NCBI RefSeq assembly: GCF_016863655.1 | Contig: NZ_BOPH01000001.1 | Coordinates: 62,001 to 126,000 of the forward strand | DNA: 64,000 nt | Source of the DNA: Virgisporangium ochraceum | GTDB lineage: Bacteria > Actinomycetota > Actinomycetes > Mycobacteriales > Micromonosporaceae | Direction of reading: 5' to 3' | In this document: piece after piece, positions 58,068-64,000 of the stretch | Numbering within the stretch: position 1 is the stretch's first letter | Layout: every line of letters begins with the position of its first letter | The notes under the pieces: model-generated | Seen by the model: only the letters and a program-made list of their open reading frames with translations | Database searches by the model: none | Told to the model about the DNA's origin: nothing | Made by a program: the position numbers and the translations under genes

Positions 58068-59237
58068 TTACGCGTCCGTCGCCAGCAACGCCTCGACGAA
58101 CTGGGCGGGTTCGAACGGCGCGAGGTCGTCTGGCCCCTCGCCCAGCCCCACGAGCTTGACGGGGATGCCCAGCTTGCGCTGTACCGCGATGACGATCCCG
58201 CCCTTCGCCGTGCCGTCGAGCTTGGTGAGCACCACGCCGGTCACGTTGACCACCTCGGTGAACACCCGCGCCTGCTCCAGGCCGTTCTGCCCGGTGGTGG
58301 CGTCGAGTACGAGAAGGGTCTCATCTACCGGCCCGTGACGCTCCACGACGCGCTTGACCTTGCCCAACTCGTCCATGAGCCCGACCTTGTTCTGCAGCCG
58401 GCCGGCTGTGTCGATCACCACGGTGTCGACCTGGGTGTCGATGCCGCGCTTGACCGCGTCGAAGGCCACCGCGGCCGGGTCGCCGCCCTCCGGACCGCGC
58501 ACGACCTCGGCACCGACGCGGCCGGCCCAGGTGGCCAGCTGCTCGGCGGCGGCGGCGCGGAACGTGTCGGCGGCGCCGAACATCACCGACCGCCCGTCGG
58601 CGACCAGCACCCGGCCGATCTTGCCGCAGGTGGTCGTCTTGCCCGACCCGTTGACGCCCACCACCAGTACGACGGCCGGACGCCCCTCGGCTGATGCCTT
58701 CAACGACCGGTCCATCGACGGGTCCAGCGCGGTGGTGAGCTCCTCGGTGAGGAGCTTGCGCAGCTCGTCGGGCGACGCCGTGCCCATCACGCGGGCCTGC
58801 GTGCGCAGCCGCTCCACCAGCTCCTGGGTGGGTCCGACGCCGACGTCGGCCCGGATCAGGCTCTCCTCGACCTCGTCCCAGGTGTCGTCGTCGAGCTTGT
58901 CGCGGCTGAGCAGCGCGAGGAGGCCCCGGCCGAGCGCGTTCTGCGACCGCGACAGGCGGGCCCGCAGCCGGGTGAGCCGGCCGGCAGTGGGCTCGGGCGT
59001 CTCGATGGCCGGCGCCTCGACCGCCGGTTCCGGCTCGACCGCGACAGGCGGTTCCTCGACGACCGGCGGTTCGACCACCACGGGCGGTGCGGTTGTCGGC
59101 GGGCGTTCGAGCACCTCGGTCTCGCTCGCGCCCGGCGCGCTCGGCGGCAGCTCGCGCCGGCGCTTCGGGACGACGTATGCGACTGCCCCCGCGACCAGCA
59201 GGACCAGCAGCACAACTGCGATGACGACGTACTCCAT
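58068..59237 (-). CDS. ftsY: Signal recognition particle receptor FtsY
   Basis: FtsY docks ribosome-SRP complexes at the membrane. The 389-residue protein starts at ATG (MEYVVIAVVLLVLLVAGAVA), giving one N-terminal membrane helix. An acidic Pro/Glu/Val-rich segment (about 30-85) follows, and the NG domain has GVNGSGKTTTCGKIG, DTAGRLQNKVGLMDEL and TKLDGTAKGG. Anchored FtsY is normal for actinobacteria. It is divergent from the PhoD gene. Confidence 0.96.
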   Translation of the reverse strand: MEYVVIAVVLLVLLVAGAVAYVVPKRRRELPPSAPGASETEVLERPPTTAPPVVVEPPVVEEPPVAVEPEPAVEAPAIETPEPTAGRLTRLRARLSRSQNALGRGLLALLSRDKLDDDTWDEVEESLIRADVGVGPTQELVERLRTQARVMGTASPDELRKLLTEELTTALDPSMDRSLKASAEGRPAVVLVVGVNGSGKTTTCGKIGRVLVADGRSVMFGAADTFRAAAAEQLATWAGRVGAEVVRGPEGGDPAAVAFDAVKRGIDTQVDTVVIDTAGRLQNKVGLMDELGKVKRVVERHGPVDETLLVLDATTGQNGLEQARVFTEVVNVTGVVLTKLDGTAKGGIVIAVQRKLGIPVKLVGLGEGPDDLAPFEPAQFVEALLATDA

Positions 59238-59309
59238 GCCCCGAATCGTCTCAGACTCACCACAGGCGACCGGGTGGCAGGGCCAAGGTTCTTGGCGAAT
59301 CATGGACCC

Positions 59310-60974
59310 GTGCCCGCCGTGGAGGAACCACTCGAGTCCGATTCGACCGTTAGCGTCCGCTCGCCGCTGATCCTCGGGCCGGTGCTCCGCCGGGTCGAGG
59401 GGGGTAGAGCCACGATCTGGGTCGAGCCGAACCGCCCCGGCACCGTCGAGGTGCGTGCCGGCTCCTCGGTGAACAGCTCCCGCACCTTCAGCGCGCACGG
59501 GCACCACTACGGCCTCGTGGTGGTCGAGGACCTGCCGCCCGACTCGGTGGTGCCGTACGAGGTCTGGTTCGAGGGCGAGAAGGCCTGGCCACCGCCCGAC
59601 TACGACTACCCGCAGCCGGCGATCCGCACCCGTCCGGAGGACGGCGGGGTGCGCATCCTGTTCGGCTCGTGCCGCGAGTCGTCGCCGCTGCACACCGACC
59701 GGTTCCCGCCCGACGCGCTCGACGCGTACGCCGTGCGCCTGAGCGGCCAGGTGGAGAGCCCCGAGCCCACCGAGTGGCCCGACCTGATCATGCTGCTCGG
59801 CGACCAGGTGTACGCCGACGAGACGTCCACCACGATGAAGCGGGTCCTGGAGGAGCGGCGCGCCCAGCGCCGTCCCGACGCCCCCGACGAGCAGGTCGTC
59901 GACTTCCACGAGTACACCCAGCTGTACGTCGACTCGTGGACCGACCCCGACATCCGGTGGCTGTTCTCCACCGTCCCCAGCGTGATGATCTTCGACGACC
60001 ACGAGATCATCGACGACTGGAACATCTCCGACACCTGGCGCACCGACATCAACCGCGAGTCGTGGTGGGCGACCCGCATCAAGGCGGGCCTCGCCACCTA
60101 CTGGGTGTACCAGCACCTGGGCAACATCCCGCCCTCCGAGCTGGAGAAGGACCCCGTCTACCAGGCCGTGCTGGCCAACGCCGACGACGCCACCGCGGTG
60201 CTCGACGAGTTCGGCACCCGGGCCGACTCCGAGCCCGGCTCGTACCGGTGGAGCTACGCCCTCGACCTCGGCCGCACCCGGGTGGTCGTGCTCGACAACC
60301 GCGCCGGCCGCCAGCTGGAGCCGGGCCGGCGGGCGATGGCGTCCGACGCCGACTGGGCCTGGTTGCGTGACGCCGTCGACGGCGACCACGACCACGTGGT
60401 GATCGGGTCGTCGCTGCCGTGGCTCATGCCACCGGCGATCCACCACCTGGAGGCGGCCAGCGAGCGGCTCACCGAGTCGCGGCGGCCGTGGGTCCGCAGG
60501 CGGGCCGAGAAGATCCGCCGGGCGGTCGACCTGGAGCACTGGGCCGCGTTCGGCCGGTCGTTCGACGCGCTGGCCGAGCTGCTCACCGACGTGGCCGACC
60601 GGGAGGGCGGCCCGGCCACCGTGTGCGTGCTCTCCGGCGACGTGCACCACTCCTACGTGGCCCGGGCCGACCTGCCCACCCGCAGCCCGATCTACCAGCT
60701 CACCTGCTCACCCGTGCACAACGCGCTGCCCGGGTTCATGAAGCCGGCGATGCGGTTCAGCTGGAGCCGCGCGGCGGCCGCCATCGGTCGGGGCATCGCC
60801 AAGGCGGCCGGCCTGCCACCGCCGGTCGTCAAGTGGCACCGCGTCGCCGGTCCCGTCTACAAGAACGCGGTCAGTGAGCTCTGGCACGACGGCCGCGACG
60901 CGGTGGTGACGATCGCGGGCACCGAACCCGACAAGCAGCTGCACCGGGTCGCGAGGGTCAGCCTGACGCGGTAG
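59310..60974 (+). CDS. PhoD-like alkaline phosphatase / phosphodiesterase
   Basis: From GTG at 59310 the protein has 554 residues. The PhoD-type metallophosphatase motifs are FGSCRESS, LLGDQVYADE, FDDHEIIDDWN and SGDVHHSYVA. The N-terminal 90 residues form a fibronectin-like fold (ATIWVEPNRPGTVEV). No signal peptide is visible, which is unusual for PhoD, so it may be cytosolic. The start is uncertain: GTG 59274 and 59319 are also in frame. Its stop abuts the stop of the convergent GGDEF-EAL gene with no gap. Confidence 0.85.
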   Translation: MPAVEEPLESDSTVSVRSPLILGPVLRRVEGGRATIWVEPNRPGTVEVRAGSSVNSSRTFSAHGHHYGLVVVEDLPPDSVVPYEVWFEGEKAWPPPDYDYPQPAIRTRPEDGGVRILFGSCRESSPLHTDRFPPDALDAYAVRLSGQVESPEPTEWPDLIMLLGDQVYADETSTTMKRVLEERRAQRRPDAPDEQVVDFHEYTQLYVDSWTDPDIRWLFSTVPSVMIFDDHEIIDDWNISDTWRTDINRESWWATRIKAGLATYWVYQHLGNIPPSELEKDPVYQAVLANADDATAVLDEFGTRADSEPGSYRWSYALDLGRTRVVVLDNRAGRQLEPGRRAMASDADWAWLRDAVDGDHDHVVIGSSLPWLMPPAIHHLEAASERLTESRRPWVRRRAEKIRRAVDLEHWAAFGRSFDALAELLTDVADREGGPATVCVLSGDVHHSYVARADLPTRSPIYQLTCSPVHNALPGFMKPAMRFSWSRAAAAIGRGIAKAAGLPPPVVKWHRVAGPVYKNAVSELWHDGRDAVVTIAGTEPDKQLHRVARVSLTR

Positions 60975-63593
60975 CTACTCGGCGGCGCGCAGGTGCCGCG
61001 TGCCCGCCGGGCGGGGTGAGCCGCGCAGCGCCTCCACGGCGGTGTGCGCGGGCATCGGCTTGGAGAAGTGGTAGCCCTGCGCGGCGGTGCAGCCGAGCGC
61101 CACCAGGGCGGCGCACTGCTCGGCGTTCTCCACGCCCTCCGCGACGACCCGGCGGCCCAGGGCACGCCCGAGCTCGACGGTGGTGCGGACGATCGCCTCG
61201 GCCTCGGGCTGCTCGACCATCCGGGTGACGAACGTGCGGTCGACCTTGACCTCGTCGAGGGCCACCCGGGTCAGGAAGGTCAACGCGGAGCAGCCCGTGC
61301 CGAAGTCGTCGACGGACAGCTGGACCCCGAGGGTGCGCAGCTCGGCCAGCACCTCGTCGACCACTTGCGCCTCGCTGAGCACGACGGTCTCGGTGATCTC
61401 CAGGATCAGCCCGTTGGCCGGAATGTCGTGCTCGTGCAGCAGGTGTGCCACGTCGGCCGGCAGCTGCCGGTCGTGCAGGCTGCGCGGCGACAGGTTCACC
61501 GAGACCGGCAGCGCCGTGCCGGCGTCGCGGAGCCGGGCGGCGAACTCCAGGGCGGCGTCGAGCACGTACCGGGTGAACTGACCGAGCAGCTCGCTCTGCT
61601 CGACCGCCCGCACGAAGTCGACCGGGGTCAGCACCCCGCGGCGCGGGTGCCGCCACCGCACGAACGCCTCCACCGACACCGGCCGCCGGCCGGGCAGCCC
61701 GACCACCGGCTGCAGTACCAGGTGCAGCTGGTCGTCGCCGGCGAGGGCCTCGCGCAGCTCGGCCAGCAGGGCCAGCCGGTCGGTGCTCGCATTGTCGCGC
61801 CCGGCCTCGTACCGGGCGACGCTCGCCCCGCTGCGTTTGGCCTGGTACATCGCGATGTCGGCGCGGCGCAGCAGCTCGGTGACGTCGATCTCGCCGGCCG
61901 CGGCAGCCACGACGCCGATCGACGCCTCGACCGACAGCTGCACGCCGGACACCGACGTGGGGCGGGCCAGGTCGGCGGCGAGCAGCCGGGCCCGCTCGAC
62001 GGCGGCCGACTGGTGCGCGTCGGCGCCCGCGAAGAGCACCGCGAACTCGTCGCCACCGAGCCGTACCACGAGGTCACCGGGCCGCGACCCGGCCGACAGC
62101 CGCCTCGCGATGATCTCCAGGAGGCTGTCGCCGGCCGCGTGTCCGAGCGTCGTGTTGACCTCTTTGAAGTGGTTGATGTCGAACAGCAGCAGCGCCACCC
62201 GGTCGGCGGCGTCGAGCCCGCGCAGCCGCGCCGTGCCGCGCACGAGCAGCCCCGCCCGGTTGATCAGCCCGGTCAGCGGGTCGTGGTTGGCGTCGTGGTC
62301 GCTGCGCTCGGTGAGCGCGCGCAGCTCGCTGTTGGTCGCGGCGTCGTGAAGGGACGCGGCCAGCGCGTCTCCGTACGCGTTGAGCATGAGCGCGTCGCGG
62401 CGGTTCATCGGCTGCGACGAGAGGATGCGCAGCTCACCGATGCGGGCACCGCCCACCAGCAGCGGCCGCGAGCTCAGCAGGCGGCCCCGGCTCGTGCCGA
62501 CCAGCGTGCCCACCGCGTCGGATCCGGCCGACGCTTCGCTGTGGGTCACCACGCCGTCGGCCGCGATCGTGTACACCCGCTGCGGGCCCGGTGGGCCGTC
62601 GATCACGATCTCGGCGGTGCGCGCGGCGAACAGCCGCACCGCGCCATCGAGCCCGGCGGCCGCGGCCTGGCTCTCGTCGAGGTGGTTCAGCTCCCGGGTG
62701 GCCTCGGCGAACACCTGCCACGAGCGGCGCTCGTCCTCGGTGTTGGCCCGGTACGCGAACGTCTGGTGCAGCAGCCACAGCGACGGCGGGAGCACCAGGA
62801 GCCACAGCCGGTTGGCGCTGAAGCCGGCGATCACGGCGGCGGCCACCACCACGTTGCCGACCGCCATCGGCACCTTGGTGCGCACCATGGTGCGGGCCAC
62901 GCGCAGCGGCCGCTGGTCGTACTCGACCGTGGCCAGACCGGCGACGATGAACGCGCTCAGCCCCAGGAAGGTCGCCGCGCCGACGGTCATCGCGAGTACG
63001 GTGCGCCCGTCGAGGGCGACGTTCGGACGCAGCCCGAGCAGGGCGGCGGCCGTCGCCGCACCGGCGGCCGACACCGTGAGGGCGGCGGTGTTGTTCAGCA
63101 CCCGGTACGCCACGGCGAGCCGGCCGGTGCGCAGCCGGAGGTACTGGAGCGAGCCGACACCGACGAGGAACACCGCCGGCACCAGCCCGACCGGAATGAG
63201 GTAGCAGGCGACGATCAGCGCCGCCTCACCCCAGCCCAGCCGGAGCACACCGGACCCGGTGCGCACCCGCACCGCCATGACGTGTCCGAGCACCACCACC
63301 GCGACGACCGCGAGGAGGACGAGCGGCGACGGGACGTCCGCACCGGTGACGAGCGTGTGCGCCACCCCGCCGACCACCGCCGCGACGGCGACCGCGCGCA
63401 GGAGGTACCAGCACCACCGCCACACCGGACCGGGTGGCGACTGGGCCGAGGAGCGCTGCGCCGGAATGCGTACCGGATCGGTAACGGCCGATGGCCCGAC
63501 CAGGGCGCCGGGAATGTCGGCGGTGGCCGTGGACCCGCCGGAAGCCGCCGAATCAGGGAATGCGGCAGGCGTGGTCGCGCGTTTATCGACCAC
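60975..63593 (-). CDS. Membrane-bound GGDEF-EAL protein (cyclic-di-GMP turnover)
   Basis: The 872-residue protein starts at GTG (VVDKRATTPAAFPDS) and has about eight N-terminal helices followed by a helical linker. The GGDEF domain is intact (RLGGDEFAVLF), and RPGD five residues before it is an I-site. In the EAL domain the signature is EAF (SVEAFVRWRHP), but the other metal and substrate residues remain: NLSPRSL, ILEITET, DDFGTG, VKVDRTFV, AEGVEN and QGYHFSKPM. Both synthesis and breakdown of cyclic-di-GMP are possible. The stimulus sensed by the membrane part is unknown. Confidence 0.92.
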   Translation of the reverse strand: MVDKRATTPAAFPDSAASGGSTATADIPGALVGPSAVTDPVRIPAQRSSAQSPPGPVWRWCWYLLRAVAVAAVVGGVAHTLVTGADVPSPLVLLAVVAVVVLGHVMAVRVRTGSGVLRLGWGEAALIVACYLIPVGLVPAVFLVGVGSLQYLRLRTGRLAVAYRVLNNTAALTVSAAGAATAAALLGLRPNVALDGRTVLAMTVGAATFLGLSAFIVAGLATVEYDQRPLRVARTMVRTKVPMAVGNVVVAAAVIAGFSANRLWLLVLPPSLWLLHQTFAYRANTEDERRSWQVFAEATRELNHLDESQAAAAGLDGAVRLFAARTAEIVIDGPPGPQRVYTIAADGVVTHSEASAGSDAVGTLVGTSRGRLLSSRPLLVGGARIGELRILSSQPMNRRDALMLNAYGDALAASLHDAATNSELRALTERSDHDANHDPLTGLINRAGLLVRGTARLRGLDAADRVALLLFDINHFKEVNTTLGHAAGDSLLEIIARRLSAGSRPGDLVVRLGGDEFAVLFAGADAHQSAAVERARLLAADLARPTSVSGVQLSVEASIGVVAAAAGEIDVTELLRRADIAMYQAKRSGASVARYEAGRDNASTDRLALLAELREALAGDDQLHLVLQPVVGLPGRRPVSVEAFVRWRHPRRGVLTPVDFVRAVEQSELLGQFTRYVLDAALEFAARLRDAGTALPVSVNLSPRSLHDRQLPADVAHLLHEHDIPANGLILEITETVVLSEAQVVDEVLAELRTLGVQLSVDDFGTGCSALTFLTRVALDEVKVDRTFVTRMVEQPEAEAIVRTTVELGRALGRRVVAEGVENAEQCAALVALGCTAAQGYHFSKPMPAHTAVEALRGSPRPAGTRHLRAAE

Positions 63594-63713
63594 GCGTCAC
63601 CGCCCCTCCGCGCTGCGTGTTCGCCTGCGCCCCGCCATCCCCGTACCGAGGCCCCAGTCCACTGGGCAGGCTAGAACATCCACGGATCGAACGACAGAGT
63701 CACGAAGACAATG

Positions 63714-63736
63714 CGGGCCGCCCGAACGGCGGCCCG
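63714..63736 (-). terminator. Terminator hairpin of the small membrane protein gene
   Basis: A perfect 9-bp stem CGGGCCGCC (63714-63722) / GGCGGCCCG (63728-63736) with a 5-nt loop begins 5 bp past the stop at 63741 on the minus strand. A T-containing run (ATTGTCTT) follows. The 147 bp between this gene and the GGDEF-EAL gene show no other feature. Confidence 0.7.
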
Positions 63737-63740
63737 ACGG

Positions 63741-63944
63741 TCAGCTTCCCGGCGCGGGCGACGAGTCGGAGTCCGGCGGCTCCTGCGACGGGAACCGCTC
63801 GGGCAGCCGCTTGATCCGCTTGTTCATGTTCCGGACGAGCAGCACGGTCCCGATCGCGAGCAGCACGATGATCAGCAGGCCCAGCGGCCCGGCGAGGCTA
63901 CCGGAGCGGGTGTCACCGAAGATGTTCTGCGCGATCCCGTCCAC
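63741..63944 (-). CDS. Small single-helix membrane protein
   Basis: The 67-residue protein starts at GTG (VDGIAQNIFGDTRSGSLAGP). It has one hydrophobic helix (LGLLIIVLLAIGTVLLVRNM), a basic juxtamembrane patch (NKRIKRLPERF) and an acidic Ser/Asp/Pro tail. The positive-inside rule puts the C-terminus in the cytosol. I do not recognise a function. It has its own terminator. Confidence 0.65.
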   Translation of the reverse strand: MDGIAQNIFGDTRSGSLAGPLGLLIIVLLAIGTVLLVRNMNKRIKRLPERFPSQEPPDSDSSPAPGS

Positions 63945-63964
63945 GCCGGCTACGGTACGCCTGC

Positions 63965-64000
63965 CTACGCGGAGACGCGCTCGCGCACCCCCGCGAACAG
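63965..64000 (-). CDS. Possible 3' end of a gene entering from the right
   Basis: On the minus strand one frame reads LFAGVRERVSA and ends in TAG at 63965-63967. The composition is protein-like and the position just upstream of the small membrane gene fits a co-directional neighbour. Only 11 residues are visible, so no family can be named and the frame itself is uncertain. Confidence 0.3.
   Translation of the reverse strand: MFAGVRERVSA

Noticed and set aside
61044..63674. 876-codon open frame on the plus strand
   Set aside because: It lies exactly opposite the GGDEF-EAL gene, and its product is full of Arg, Gly, Val and Pro runs with no domain; it is a by-product of the codon bias of the true gene.

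Overview
The window is a high-GC actinobacterial chromosome segment. GC-rich third codon positions, frequent GTG starts and the gene order all support this. From memory, the order follows a conserved core of Mycobacterium tuberculosis (roughly Rv2867c to Rv2921c): DUF4081 acetyltransferase-ispG-rip1-dxr, DUF2631 protein, rlmN-cdsA-frr-pyrH-tsf-rpsB, yraN-comM-dprA-xerC, DUF2469-rnhB-lepB-rplS-trmD-rimM-KH-rpsP, amidohydrolase-ffh, glnD-glnB-amtB-ftsY. The PPK2, DUF402, MHYT and GGDEF-EAL genes would suit a filamentous actinomycete, possibly Micromonosporaceae, but that placement is an inference. I found no insertion sequence, prophage, CRISPR array or rRNA.

Layout. 1-9.2 kb is an accessory mosaic: an ABC1 kinase tail, a lipoprotein, a LuxR/LAL regulator, tRNA-Ala(GGC), a YqgE/AlgH protein with a disordered N-terminus, an MTA/purine phosphorylase, a CHRD-like secreted protein, an anchored secreted protein and an MHYT membrane sensor. 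9.6-14.1 kb holds the isoprenoid/site-2-protease operon (dxr-rseP-ispG-GNAT). 14.1-24.3 kb is accessory again: MBL hydrolase, DUF998, a decayed acetyltransferase gene, MmpL transporter with divergent TetR, an MBL-Rieske protein, DUF2631, a GT-C glycosyltransferase and a double-DivIVA protein. 24.5-29.8 kb is the translation/lipid operon rpsB-tsf-pyrH-frr-cdsA-rlmN.

30-38 kb holds a Pro-rich membrane protein, an aminotransferase, an ACT protein, the DNA-uptake/processing operon yraN-comM-dprA-xerC and a class V aminotransferase. 38-44.6 kb holds an M23-like protein, DUF2469, rnhB, a NUDIX gene, two signal peptidases and the ribosomal/tRNA-modification genes rplS-trmD-rimM-KH-rpsP. 44.8-50.5 kb groups PPK2, DUF89, two tandem DUF402 genes and proS, a possible nucleotide/phosphate housekeeping cluster. 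50.5-59.2 kb holds an amidohydrolase and ffh, the nitrogen operon amtB-glnB-glnD, a phosphotransferase and ftsY. The end holds a PhoD-like phosphatase, a GGDEF-EAL protein and a small membrane protein.

The most notable non-genic signals are a perfect 36-bp palindrome at the 5' end of glnD, a GlnR-like array of 21-22 bp periodicity upstream of amtB, and a hairpin that would bury the ribosome binding site of the CHRD-like gene. Others are a 32-residue ORF translationally linked to yqgE, a shared AT-rich hexamer between the dxr and MBL start codons, and alternative hairpins in the ACT gene leader. Several housekeeping proteins (XerC, the class V aminotransferase, YqgE, the DivIVA protein) carry long low-complexity inserts. 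I did not find a clearly new multi-gene system.
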